Assembly: GCA_949294195.1 (NCBI GenBank) | Contig: CASFGK010000003.1 | Span: forward strand, 1-64,000 | DNA: 64,000 nt | Reading direction: 5' to 3' | From: an uncultured Bacteroidales bacterium | GTDB lineage: Bacteria; Bacteroidota; Bacteroidia; Bacteroidales; UBA932 | In this document: positions 53,665 to 62,521 of the stretch, piece by piece | Layout of the letters: every line of letters begins with the position of its first letter | Position numbering within the stretch: position 1 is the stretch's first letter | Position numbers and translations under genes: made by a program | Notes under the pieces: model-generated | What the model was told of the DNA's origin: nothing | Databases searched by the model: none | The model's input: only the letters and a program-made list of their open reading frames with translations

Positions 53665-54630
53665 CTACTTCGTCCTCTTTACAGTATGAAGGACATTGCC
53701 GTCCTTGTCAAGCATGTGCAGGTTGAGTTCCGCACTGTCGACAGTAATGAGGGAATATCCCGACTTGTTGCTGCAGAATACGGTGCCGTCTACAGGCTGC
53801 ACATCGTCCCTGCTGAGGGAACCCGACGTGTTCACCACATAATCGATGTCGCATTCTTCCCTTCGGATATGCTGGAAAGTATGTATATGGCCGCAGAGGT
53901 ACATGTCCACATTTCCGTATTTGCGAAGGACAGGGTCAAGGCGCTGCTGAAGGTCTGTACGTTCGCTTTCACTCTTGTCCGTATACGCATAAATCGGATG
54001 ATGCCCAACTGCCAGTATCCAGTCCTCTTCCGCTTCCGAAAGCACCTTGTCCAGCCATGCCAGCTGTTCAGTATAGTCAGACTTCGAGGCGTCCGCATAC
54101 TTTTCTGTTTCTTCGCGGTATTTGTCAATCATAGGTGTCGTATCCAGCATGACCACACGTACGGTCACGCCGTCTTCTTCCTTCACGAACGTATAGTACT
54201 TGGCCGGCATCTCCCAGCGGGCGCTGACAGCACTGTACTGCACGACAGCATCAGTATTGCTCCTGTACTCATGGTTTCCACAGACAGGATACCAGTCTGT
54301 CATCAGATCCGGGTGAGAGTAAATCAGTTCATAGTTTGTCATCCACAGAGGATCCGATATGCTCTGTACACCTTCGAAATGGTGGACATCTCCGGCCGCC
54401 ACAACGAACTCTATGTCAATTGTTTCCGCCATCCTGCCCATAGTCTCCGCTATGTGTTTCTGGTCATAGTAACCGTTTCGGCCGAGATCGTTGGCAAGAT
54501 AGAAGTTCAGCGGCTTTTCAAGGGTCTTCCATTCCTGCGTATGGTCTGCAGTACCTTCAGATGAAGGACCGGAAGCGCAGCCGGTCATGACAAACGCCAG
54601 GGAAAGGAGGGCGATTATGCTTTTTTTCAT
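53665..54630 (-). CDS. Purple-acid-phosphatase-like lipoprotein
   Basis: 321 residues with lipobox MTGC (lipidated C18). The fold follows animal tartrate-resistant acid phosphatase closely (GVQSISDPLWMTNYE, WYPVCGNHEYRSN, GHHPIYAYTDK, YLCGHIHTFQH). Metal ligands kept: D48, D81, N119, H210, H248, H250. The tyrosine that gives purple enzymes their Fe(III) charge-transfer colour aligns with H84 (GDVHHFEGVQ versus GDNFYFTGVQ). It probably cleaves phosphate monoesters at the cell surface or periplasm. Third gene of an operon, 22 nt after the beta-helix lipoprotein. Confidence 0.85.
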   Translation of the reverse strand: MKKSIIALLSLAFVMTGCASGPSSEGTADHTQEWKTLEKPLNFYLANDLGRNGYYDQKHIAETMGRMAETIDIEFVVAAGDVHHFEGVQSISDPLWMTNYELIYSHPDLMTDWYPVCGNHEYRSNTDAVVQYSAVSARWEMPAKYYTFVKEEDGVTVRVVMLDTTPMIDKYREETEKYADASKSDYTEQLAWLDKVLSEAEEDWILAVGHHPIYAYTDKSESERTDLQQRLDPVLRKYGNVDMYLCGHIHTFQHIRREECDIDYVVNTSGSLSRDDVQPVDGTVFCSNKSGYSLITVDSAELNLHMLDKDGNVLHTVKRTK

Positions 54631-54652
54631 TATTTTCCAGTTTAAAATCCGA

Positions 54653-56098
54653 TTATTCCGCCTGACCGAAAGCGCCGAACCAAGGCTGTACGGCAGGTGA
54701 AGTATATGTCTGTCCGTTCACAGTGAGACCTGCAGCGGCATAGAAAGGCTGTCTTGAAGCATCTTCAGGAGTATAGGCTCCTTCAAGGACAGGAGAACCT
54801 CCCTGTACATGAAAATCCCAGTTGTCATTCCATGCATATAGTGCAGGGTCCGCATTGATGTCATAATTCACGAACATAGGGTTCAGCGTCTCTGCCTCTT
54901 CCACAGTTCTGGCGATCTTGCTGTTCACGTCAGCAGCAGGGTCATACTCTTCATGTGAGTAGGCATATCCTTCATACGGGAACTTCACGCCGGAGTAATA
55001 AAGGATTTCACCGTCATCCTCATATTCTCCATCGAAAACAAGATGGCTTTCGACATTGCCTGAAGCATAGAAGTTATAGTCTATCATCGAGTTTTCGTTG
55101 TCATAGCAGTCTTCGCTGCCCGGCTCGTCGTATGCAGGGGTGATAGCCCTGAACTTGCAGTTCACGAGAAGGTTGTTGAACACGCTCACGTTGGCCATCT
55201 CTTCTACATAAATGCAACCGCCTTTCTCTCCGTCACGTCTCCAGCCGGAGTTGATGATAGTATTATTGTAAGCCTGTATAAGAGCCTGATGCCTTACCTC
55301 GCTCTGGTCTGAACTGGACAGTTTGAGACCGTTGGTGTTAGGACTGAACATGATGTTGCCGGCTACGTCCACCTTGCATCCTGACTTGATGTTCACAGCC
55401 TCCGCTCCGTCATAACCGGTAGCGCTGAAGATATTGTCCGCAATAATCGCATTACCGCCCATCATATAGATGCCGTCTGACCATCCGTTACGGATAACAC
55501 TGTTGGTAATCACGTAGTTGCCGTCTACATTATTGGTAGTGATCTGTGGGTATGCATCGTCACCGGCAGTGTAATATCCGTTCTCCGCTGCAGGTGAACC
55601 TTCTATTACCTGACCGCCTGTATATTCGATAATGGTATGGTCGATAAGCATTTCTTCGCATGTGGCTCCGGCAACGATTCCGCCCCAGAATCCTGCGAAA
55701 GTGTTTTCCGGAGTCCTCAGAGACTCATCTACAGTAAGACGCACAGGAACTTCTTCAGTACCGAGACAATAAAGGTTTCCGTCGACAGTGAATTCGATAG
55801 CGACATGGTTGACTCCCACGCCGGCCTCATCAAAGATGACAGTCACGCCTTCTTCGATTGTAAGCGACTCACCTTCAGGAACTGTGATATGTCCTGTAAC
55901 GTTTACAGTCGATCCGGCTTCCCATACACCTGAAACATTTCCTGAAACACCTTCTTCGGATGGCTGATCCGGTTCTTGCGGCTCATCACCGGGAGTCTGT
56001 CCCTGTTCCTGGTCTTCCGGAGTCTCCGGCGTGGTTTCCGTGCAGGCTGCAAATGCGAATGCGGCAAGAGCAACCATAAAAAGATACTTAAACTTCAT
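54653..56098 (-). CDS. Beta-helix lipoprotein
   Basis: 481 residues. Lipoprotein signal (AFAFAAC, lipidated C19) followed by an acidic, proline-rich spacer (ETTPETPEDQEQGQTPGDEP) typical of surface-exposed lipoproteins. From about 60 onwards come repeated strands of a right-handed parallel beta-helix (NYVITNSVIRNGWSDGIYMMGGNAIIADNIFSATG). No catalytic motif. Its position between a TonB receptor and a phosphatase suggests a surface partner of the receptor, in the place SusD takes in glycan systems; that is inference. Confidence 0.75.
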   Translation of the reverse strand: MKFKYLFMVALAAFAFAACTETTPETPEDQEQGQTPGDEPQEPDQPSEEGVSGNVSGVWEAGSTVNVTGHITVPEGESLTIEEGVTVIFDEAGVGVNHVAIEFTVDGNLYCLGTEEVPVRLTVDESLRTPENTFAGFWGGIVAGATCEEMLIDHTIIEYTGGQVIEGSPAAENGYYTAGDDAYPQITTNNVDGNYVITNSVIRNGWSDGIYMMGGNAIIADNIFSATGYDGAEAVNIKSGCKVDVAGNIMFSPNTNGLKLSSSDQSEVRHQALIQAYNNTIINSGWRRDGEKGGCIYVEEMANVSVFNNLLVNCKFRAITPAYDEPGSEDCYDNENSMIDYNFYASGNVESHLVFDGEYEDDGEILYYSGVKFPYEGYAYSHEEYDPAADVNSKIARTVEEAETLNPMFVNYDINADPALYAWNDNWDFHVQGGSPVLEGAYTPEDASRQPFYAAAGLTVNGQTYTSPAVQPWFGAFGQAE

Positions 56099-56124
56099 AA
56101 ATTACAATTTAAAATTGATTTCCT

Positions 56125-58827
56125 TTATTTTTCTGAAAATTTATATCTGAGTCCTACTGTAATAGTCTGTCCGTGCCATTCCTTGCGCTCTATGACACCG
56201 CCCTTGTATCTGGCATAATCCTTCAGGGATTCCGTCATCCGGTTGGGGTTTATATACCTCAGCACCGGGGAATCCAGCAGATTGGACGCTTTTGCGAATA
56301 CCGACAGCCCTGTCTTGAAACTTTTCTCGAGGGAAGCGTCCATCTGCACATAACCGGCCTCCCAGATATCGTTGTCGAACCAGTTGGATATCTCGCTGAG
56401 CCTCTTTCCCGTGTATGAGCCCGAGAACTGGGCCTCCAGTCCGTATTTCGGGAAGTTGAAAAGGAAAGAAAGGTTTGCCACATGTGCAGCCTGGCCGTAC
56501 AGAGGCCTGGTCTGGTCAACAGTCTTCACTTCCGTCCCCTCGCGCACCCTCTTGTTGGTAGTTATGCTTGAATGCGTGTAGGTATAGTTTGCCTTGATTC
56601 CGAACCAGTTGAAATACTTCATGATATCTACCTCGACTCCGGCGTTTGTCGCATCTCCGAAATTCATAGGCGTAATGAACGTGGCCTGGCCTTCGTTGAT
56701 GAGTCCGTATTCGATAGGATTCTTCAACTTCTTCCAGAAAAGGCCCACCATGAACTGCTCGGACGATTTCGGAAAAAATTCATACCTCAGGTCCAGATTG
56801 TCCGCCACCGTATGCTTCAGGTCAGGGTTACCCTTTTCGTCATAGTCCTCATTGAGAATGGTATACGGGACAATCTCGAAAAATCCCGGACGGTTTATGG
56901 AACGTCCGTAGGAAAAGCGAAGGTTCGCGTTCCTGTGGACCCCGTATTTAACATGGACACTCGGAAGTATGTCCACATAGTCCTGGTTCCCTTCCGAATC
57001 GGTCTTTCTCGGAAAATCAAGCTTATATCCCTGATCCGTATGCTCAGCCCTGACACCGGCGATGACCTCAAGTCCTTTCCACGTATATTTGCCCATGAAA
57101 TACCCCGCCGCTATGTTCTCCCATGCATCGTAGTTGAGCGGGTCTCCGATATTTCCGTAAGGTCTCGGCTTGAAAAGAAGCTGGTCGAAGTTTGTCCAGT
57201 CTTCCCCGTAATATTGCAGATCCTCCCTGCCTGTCGCCGAATCGAATGTATATTCGTTGAAGAAACTGTCCCTTATCTTGTTCCTGTACATTCCCCCGGC
57301 TTTCAGCAGAAGGGAGGACTGGTTCAGGAAATCAAACCTGTAAGACAGGTTCACATATCCTGCGAAATCCCTGTCGGAATTGTGTTCCCACCTCTTTTCG
57401 GCAGAATCGGTGTTGTAGAGGTGAGGCTGCTGCATGTTCACGTATATTTTCGCATTGTCAGGGGATGTGCTGTAGGCCCTGGAAAAGACGCCCGACCAGT
57501 CGAGCTTGAGCCTGTCACCTTCCAGAAAAGAATGTTCTCCCTTGAGTGTAGTATTAACGATATACTGGCGGTTCCACTGCATCTTGACAATCCAGTCCTT
57601 CCTGTTCTGTCCGTCACGCACCTCGCTCTCGCGCAGATCCATATATCCTGCGTAGAGCATGAGCTTGTGCCGGCGGTCGAACCTGTAATCGAGTTTCGCA
57701 TGCGCCCCCAGACGGTTCTGCTCCTCGGAATATGTCCTGTATTCCGTACCGTCGCCCGAAGAGCCCGGCATATAGTACAGGTCCGTATTCTTTCCGCGGA
57801 AAAGGTTCTGGTAACTGACAGCGGCCATAAGTCCGAGCCTGCCCCCGAAATACCTGTCACCGAAAGAAAAACCGCCAATAAGGTCAGGACGCGGTCTGAC
57901 AGATTTCATCCGAAGGTTTTCAACGGTAAAATCATCCATCGTGACTGCATAGTCCTCCGGACGTCCGAGCCTCTCGTACGGGGACATCCTGTGTCCGGCC
58001 CTGTGGTTGAATGACTTGAAATCCCTGCCGAAGAACAGCGCGCTGTATCCGGATGCGACATTGGCATTCACCTCCATCTTCTCCGGAGCATCTTTCATGA
58101 CCAGGTTTACGGCTCCCCCGATCCCGTCGCCTTCCATATCGGCAGTAAGAGACTTGGTGACCTCCAGACGGTCAAGCATCTCGGACGGAAAAATATCAAG
58201 AGGGACAAACCTGTTCTTGTTGTCCGGACTCGGTATTTTCACTCCGTTGACCAGAGTATAGTTGTAACGCTTGTCCATACCGCGCAGGATGGCATACCTG
58301 CCCTCTCCGCTGCTGTTCCTCTCGACTGTCACTCCTGACATCCTTTTGATCACGTTGGCCACCGTCACATCGGGAGAAAGTTCCATAGCCTTGGCGCTCA
58401 TGACGTTGACCACATTCATGGCCGCCTTCTCTATCCCTCTGGCGCCGGCTTCGGTCTTGCCGTGGTTTTCAGCGGCGACAACAGCCCCGTCAAGGACGAT
58501 ACTGTCCTTCACCAGACTGATGACTATCTCGTCCGTACCGCCGGCATACACGACCTCGACATCCTTGTATCCGATCAGAGAGCACTGAAGCGTTTTCGCC
58601 CCTTCCGAATCTATCCTTACAGTGAAACTTCCGTCCAGACCGGACATGGCCCAGCGGTCCGGCTGTTCCTTGATCATGACTGCGGCTCCGATTATCTCTT
58701 CACCTGTCTCTGCATCAATTATTTTTCCTTTGATATCTGTTTCCGATACCGGATTACAAACCGGAGCTCCCTGCATAAGAATCACAGAGAAAGCAAGAAC
58801 GGCAGACAATATCCCTCTTAAAAACAT
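56125..58827 (-). CDS. TonB-dependent receptor with carboxypeptidase-like N-domain
   Basis: 900 residues: signal peptide, an N-terminal carboxypeptidase-regulatory-like domain (GKIIDAETGEEIIGAAVMI, about 33-110), a plug (SPDVTVANVIKRMSGVTVERNSS, YAILRGMDKRYNYTLVNGVKI, SLTADMEGDGIGGAVNLVMKD) and a barrel ending LRYKFSEK. It belongs with the TonB receptors having the GxGIGG plug motif, not with SusC. The next genes (26-nt and 22-nt gaps) are the beta-helix lipoprotein and the phosphatase. I infer import of a phosphorylated compound. Confidence 0.9.
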   Translation of the reverse strand: MFLRGILSAVLAFSVILMQGAPVCNPVSETDIKGKIIDAETGEEIIGAAVMIKEQPDRWAMSGLDGSFTVRIDSEGAKTLQCSLIGYKDVEVVYAGGTDEIVISLVKDSIVLDGAVVAAENHGKTEAGARGIEKAAMNVVNVMSAKAMELSPDVTVANVIKRMSGVTVERNSSGEGRYAILRGMDKRYNYTLVNGVKIPSPDNKNRFVPLDIFPSEMLDRLEVTKSLTADMEGDGIGGAVNLVMKDAPEKMEVNANVASGYSALFFGRDFKSFNHRAGHRMSPYERLGRPEDYAVTMDDFTVENLRMKSVRPRPDLIGGFSFGDRYFGGRLGLMAAVSYQNLFRGKNTDLYYMPGSSGDGTEYRTYSEEQNRLGAHAKLDYRFDRRHKLMLYAGYMDLRESEVRDGQNRKDWIVKMQWNRQYIVNTTLKGEHSFLEGDRLKLDWSGVFSRAYSTSPDNAKIYVNMQQPHLYNTDSAEKRWEHNSDRDFAGYVNLSYRFDFLNQSSLLLKAGGMYRNKIRDSFFNEYTFDSATGREDLQYYGEDWTNFDQLLFKPRPYGNIGDPLNYDAWENIAAGYFMGKYTWKGLEVIAGVRAEHTDQGYKLDFPRKTDSEGNQDYVDILPSVHVKYGVHRNANLRFSYGRSINRPGFFEIVPYTILNEDYDEKGNPDLKHTVADNLDLRYEFFPKSSEQFMVGLFWKKLKNPIEYGLINEGQATFITPMNFGDATNAGVEVDIMKYFNWFGIKANYTYTHSSITTNKRVREGTEVKTVDQTRPLYGQAAHVANLSFLFNFPKYGLEAQFSGSYTGKRLSEISNWFDNDIWEAGYVQMDASLEKSFKTGLSVFAKASNLLDSPVLRYINPNRMTESLKDYARYKGGVIERKEWHGQTITVGLRYKFSEK

Positions 58828-58847
58828 AAGAAACCATTAACCGGCCG

Positions 58848-58855
58848 CAAAAGTA
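58848..58855 (-). promoter_or_regulatory. -7 box of the receptor/beta-helix/phosphatase operon
   Basis: Minus-strand TACTTTTG fits TAnnTTTG, 20 nt before the ATG. The -33 region lacks TTTG, as in activator-dependent promoters. Confidence 0.55.
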
Positions 58856-58897
58856 GCCGCTAATGGTTTCTTAAAAATTTAGAAAATCCTAAAATAT

Positions 58898-58929
58898 TAT
58901 TACAATCCGTTACATAAACGTTAAATATC
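58898..58929 (-). promoter_or_regulatory. Pho-box-like direct repeats
   Basis: TATTACA (58898-58904), CGTTACA (58908-58914) and CGTTAAA (58919-58925) recur with periods of 10 and 11 bp, separated by AT-rich spacers. The 11-bp period of 7-bp units with 4-bp AT spacers is the design of PhoB sites. The array lies 43-74 nt upstream of the -7 box. An inverted TTTAG/CTAAA pair lies between them (about 58879-58895). Confidence 0.4.
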
Positions 58930-58964
58930 AGTTTGGAATTGAAACAGCCCCGGTTTCTTTACGT

Positions 58965-60725
58965 TTATTTCACTTCCAGTACATCCCCGTGGTCGCGGGC
59001 TACAGCTTCTTTCCATTTTTCAGTATATCCCGGGTTGGAAATCGAGCCCGGAATACGGTCCGAATATCCGTTGGTTATGAACGACCCGTCAGGATTCTGT
59101 CCCTTGACATTTCCGTCCATATATTTCAGGAGCAGGAATATCTCCAGATTTACCCAGTCATTGAAAACTGCCTGTGCCGTATTTACGGTATAGTCGGTAA
59201 GATATTCCTTCACCTCCGAGAAATCCGCCTTGGCAGGCTTTCCTTTCGCTTCTGAAAGCGCCCTGTCATACATGCCTTTTGCCATGGCGTCGATCTCCGG
59301 AACGGCAGCCATTTGAGACACTTCGAAAGCATCGATGGCATCACGTACGGCCGGAGCCATCACATTGTACATCCTGTAGCATGCGTTTGCGACTCTGTTG
59401 CAGATCCAGAATGCGGAAGTCGGTGAATACTCCAGCATGCTGCCGTTCCCCTCCCTGAAGCACTCCGGAACAGAAAGAGTACTTGTATATACAGGTGTAA
59501 GATATGATGTAGCGGCATCGTCAGTTCCGAACCACAGGAGTCCGCCTACCATATCCGGCAGCCATCCGCGGGACTGGCCGACAAACCAGAAGCCTGTCTG
59601 CTGGGTGGCAATGGCCCTTTCATTCACATAAGTCTTTCCTTCATATTCGAAATCCATCGGCCGCCATCTGTAAGGAAGGGCGTTTCCTCCGGCTCCTATA
59701 TCCGTAGTCATATCCATAGGGGTTCCCTCGTAGTGGTCGCGCATCACGTCCGCCACATTCTTCATGGTTATCTTTCGGGACGGCTTCACAAAGAGAGGAA
59801 ACCTTTTGGATGCGTCATGTCCCATTGCATACCCTATATAGTCGTATGCGTCTTTCGTCACTTCCTCACCGTTTTCGTCAACGAAAGTGAACTTGCCGTC
59901 GCAAAGGATATTGAATGCTGACCACGCGCGGGCCTCACATCCTCTCATACCGCTGAAGTTCAAAGGATTGTATGCATCACAGAAGCTGAATTCCTCATCC
60001 GGGCCTTCATAGTAACCCATCTCTCTGGCGAAAGAAATCACATCCTCGGAATACATGCAGTTCTCCGGATCGTCAAGAGGGAAAGTGCTTATCCGGGACT
60101 GGTTCGCATGTGCACAGATATATCCGTCAGGAACACGGCGCGCCACCCATACTATACCCTTGCGGACATTCTTTCCTTTTTCCATCTTCATTCCCTTTCC
60201 TATCAGGTCCATAACCCAGACCTCGTCCTTGTCGGCAATGGAGAATGATTCGCCTGAAGAATAATAGCCGTATGTGTTTGCAAGATCCACAATCACTTCT
60301 ATGGCCTCACGGGCTGTCCTGGCTCTCTGGAGTGCTACATATATAAGGGAACCGTAGTCCATTACTCCTGTAGAATCCCACAGCTCCGGTCTTCCGCCAT
60401 AAGTTGTCTCGCCGATTATCAGCTGGTGCTCGTTCATGTTGCCTACCGTCTGGTAGGTATGGCGGACCTGTGGAATCTGGCCGAGATACTTGTGCGTATC
60501 CCATTCGAAGATATTCAGCATGGCTCCTTTTTCCCAATCTGCAGCCGGATGGTAATACAGTTCTCCGAAAAGCTGGTGGGAATCCGCTGCATAAGAAACC
60601 ATGCAGGAGCCGTCGGCACTCGCCCCTTTAGTCACGAGGATGTTTGTGCATGCTTCTCCCGGCAGAGTGGCCAGAAGCGCTGCGGCAGCTGTCATCGCTG
60701 CGGTAATCAAAAGTTTTGCTTTCAT
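58965..60725 (-). CDS. C69 family dipeptidase (N-terminal nucleophile)
   Basis: 586 residues. A signal sequence (1-25) ends exactly at ACTNILVTKGAS, and C26 is the expected nucleophile exposed after cleavage. GSCMVSYAADSH, ETTYGGRPEL and YSSGESFSIADKDEVWVMDLIGKG follow as in PepD-type C69 enzymes. It probably degrades dipeptides in the periplasm or outside. The upstream promoter is good (60797-60828), with a 65-nt leader. Confidence 0.9.
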   Translation of the reverse strand: MKAKLLITAAMTAAAALLATLPGEACTNILVTKGASADGSCMVSYAADSHQLFGELYYHPAADWEKGAMLNIFEWDTHKYLGQIPQVRHTYQTVGNMNEHQLIIGETTYGGRPELWDSTGVMDYGSLIYVALQRARTAREAIEVIVDLANTYGYYSSGESFSIADKDEVWVMDLIGKGMKMEKGKNVRKGIVWVARRVPDGYICAHANQSRISTFPLDDPENCMYSEDVISFAREMGYYEGPDEEFSFCDAYNPLNFSGMRGCEARAWSAFNILCDGKFTFVDENGEEVTKDAYDYIGYAMGHDASKRFPLFVKPSRKITMKNVADVMRDHYEGTPMDMTTDIGAGGNALPYRWRPMDFEYEGKTYVNERAIATQQTGFWFVGQSRGWLPDMVGGLLWFGTDDAATSYLTPVYTSTLSVPECFREGNGSMLEYSPTSAFWICNRVANACYRMYNVMAPAVRDAIDAFEVSQMAAVPEIDAMAKGMYDRALSEAKGKPAKADFSEVKEYLTDYTVNTAQAVFNDWVNLEIFLLLKYMDGNVKGQNPDGSFITNGYSDRIPGSISNPGYTEKWKEAVARDHGDVLEVK

Positions 60726-60796
60726 TTATGGATATTATATTGATGATTTTCACAACCGGTGCGTCCGGCTCAGCCGTACACGTCCTGCAAACCGGA

Positions 60797-60828
60797 CAAA
60801 GTTATAAATTTTCACATAAAAGGCCAAC
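60797..60828 (-). promoter_or_regulatory. Promoter of the C69 dipeptidase gene
   Basis: Minus-strand TAACTTTG (60797-60804) with a TTG about 20 nt upstream (60825-60827). Leader to the ATG about 65 nt. Confidence 0.65.
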
Positions 60829-60872
60829 CTGACAGGCAATGCGGCTTGCTGATACAGCGGATCCGGATACAA

Positions 60873-60903
60873 TTGGATATTGCGGATTTTCTTTTTAAAT
60901 TTG
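60873..60903 (+). promoter_or_regulatory. Promoter of the small exported protein gene
   Basis: TTG (60873-60875) with about 20 nt to TAAATTTG (60896-60903). Start near 60910, 34 nt before the ATG at 60944. Confidence 0.65.
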
Positions 60904-60943
60904 CAGGATTGTGCCGTAAGGCCCATAAAATTTACCGGATCAA

Positions 60944-61393
60944 ATGAAAAAGGATATCTCATTCATAACAGCGTTCCTGTCTCTTTTCATGCTTGCAGCA
61001 GGTGCTGCAGACGCGCAGGCACAGGGGCAGCCGGAGCCGCCGGATATGCTGGAAGTAGCCGAAAATGAAGCCAACAGACTCCAGAGGCTCCTTGACCTCG
61101 AAGACTGGCAGGTTTTCTACGTGGACTCGACCCTCAAGCATGACTTTCCCGCAATGCAGGCAGAGCTGCTGGAACTCCAGTCATCAAAAGTGTCCAACTC
61201 TTCCCTGTATATCGGAGTCCAGGACAGATGGATGGAAAGGATAGACAGCACATACAGGACCATATTCACTGAAAGCCAGTGGTCCGTCTACATGAAGAAC
61301 GGTGCCGCAAAGCTTCAGAAAGCCAGGGAAAAAAGGAAACAGAAGGCCATCGAGGCAGAACAGAAGCTGAAAGAGAAACTGAACAGAATGTAA
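60944..61393 (+). CDS. Small exported helical protein, unknown function
   Basis: 149 residues with a signal peptide (1-26, cleaved near AQAQ). The mature part is mainly helical: EVAENEANRLQRLLDLEDWQVFYVDSTL, then QDRWMERIDSTYRTIFTESQWSVYMKNGAAKLQKAREKRKQK and a basic tail. Similar small exported proteins are known in the phylum without function. Not recognised further. pheS starts 39 nt after the stop and may be read from the same transcript. Confidence 0.75.
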   Translation: MKKDISFITAFLSLFMLAAGAADAQAQGQPEPPDMLEVAENEANRLQRLLDLEDWQVFYVDSTLKHDFPAMQAELLELQSSKVSNSSLYIGVQDRWMERIDSTYRTIFTESQWSVYMKNGAAKLQKAREKRKQKAIEAEQKLKEKLNRM

Positions 61394-61432
61394 TATACCG
61401 GGAACTACCGGGCAAACACACATACAGACATC

Positions 61433-62461
61433 ATGAAAGAAAAAATAGAAGCCCTGCTGGCAGAAATCGAGTCATTGTCATGCAAGACACAGCAGGATAT
61501 AGAAAATGCGAGAGTCCGTCTTCTCGGCAAGAAAGGTTCAATTACAGCGCTTTTTGACGAATTCAGGACTGTCCCTCCCGAAATGAAGAGAGAGTTCGGA
61601 CAGAAGCTCAACCAGCTGAAAAACGCCGCTGCAGAAAAAATCGCGGCTCTCAGGGAGTCCCTTGAGGAAAGCAGTGCGGCATCAGGTTCGTCCTTTGACC
61701 TTACCATGCCGGGAGAGCCTTTCAGCCTCGGGTCCCGTCATCCGGTATCAATCGTACGGGAGGAAATCATCGGGATTTTCCGCAAGTTCGGATACGATGT
61801 GGCCGAAGGTCCGGAAATAGAGGACGACTGGCATGTATTCGAAGCTCTCAACTTTCCTCCCGAGCACCCTGCCAGGGACATGCAGGACACATTCTTCATT
61901 TCCAGCGGGCACAAGGATCCGATATTGCTCCGCACGCATACTTCAAGTGTGCAGGTACGCGCCATGGAGACTCTTCCTCTTCCTATCCGTATCATCTGTC
62001 CTGGCCGCGTATTCAGAAATGAAGCCATCTCTGCTAGGGCTCACTGCATCTTCCATCAGGTAGAGGGTCTTTATATCGACGAGCATGTGACTTTCGCCGA
62101 CCTCAAGCAGGCCATCCTGCTTTTTGTACGGGAAATGTTCGGGGCCGATGCGCAGATAAGGATGAGGCCTTCATACTTCCCGTTCACAGAACCGTCCGCC
62201 GAAGTAGATGTCAGCTGCAATATCTGCCACGGCAAGGGATGCAACATCTGCAAGGGCACAGGCTGGCTTGAAATCCTCGGATGCGGCATGGTTGATCCAA
62301 ATGTCCTTGAAGCGTCGGGCATCGACAGCAGGAAATACAGCGGCTTTGCTTTCGGAATGGGTATAGAACGTATCGCAATGCTCAAATGGCAGGTCAAAGA
62401 CCTCCGCAACTACTTCGAGAACGACCTCAGGTTCCTTAAGGAATTCGAGACCTCGATATAA
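61433..62461 (+). CDS. pheS: Phenylalanyl-tRNA synthetase alpha subunit
   Basis: Class II synthetase subunit holding the catalytic site. N-terminal coiled coil (1-85), then motif 2 GRVFRNEAISARAHCIFHQVEGL and motif 3 GFAFGMGIERIAML. Insert FNSCNICHGKGCNICKGTGW-like region (about 262-280) carries four cysteines, as in many bacteria. 342 residues, complete. The beta subunit (pheT) is not in the window. Confidence 0.97.
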   Translation: MKEKIEALLAEIESLSCKTQQDIENARVRLLGKKGSITALFDEFRTVPPEMKREFGQKLNQLKNAAAEKIAALRESLEESSAASGSSFDLTMPGEPFSLGSRHPVSIVREEIIGIFRKFGYDVAEGPEIEDDWHVFEALNFPPEHPARDMQDTFFISSGHKDPILLRTHTSSVQVRAMETLPLPIRIICPGRVFRNEAISARAHCIFHQVEGLYIDEHVTFADLKQAILLFVREMFGADAQIRMRPSYFPFTEPSAEVDVSCNICHGKGCNICKGTGWLEILGCGMVDPNVLEASGIDSRKYSGFAFGMGIERIAMLKWQVKDLRNYFENDLRFLKEFETSI

Positions 62462-62466
62462 ACCGT

Positions 62467-62513
62467 CCGTAAATGAAAAGGAGCGCCACAGTGACGCTCC
62501 TTTTCATTTACGG
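62467..62513. terminator. Bidirectional terminator between pheS and asd
   Basis: A 19-bp perfect stem (62467-62485 / 62495-62513) with a 9-nt loop. The right arm carries CTTTT and the left AAAAG, giving U-rich ends both ways. Confidence 0.85.
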
Positions 62514-62521
62514 CATCTCCA

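Noticed and set aside
56572-58014. Open frame of 480 codons on the + strand within the TonB receptor gene
   Set aside because: Shadow of a receptor gene with complete plug and barrel; no protein family resemblance.
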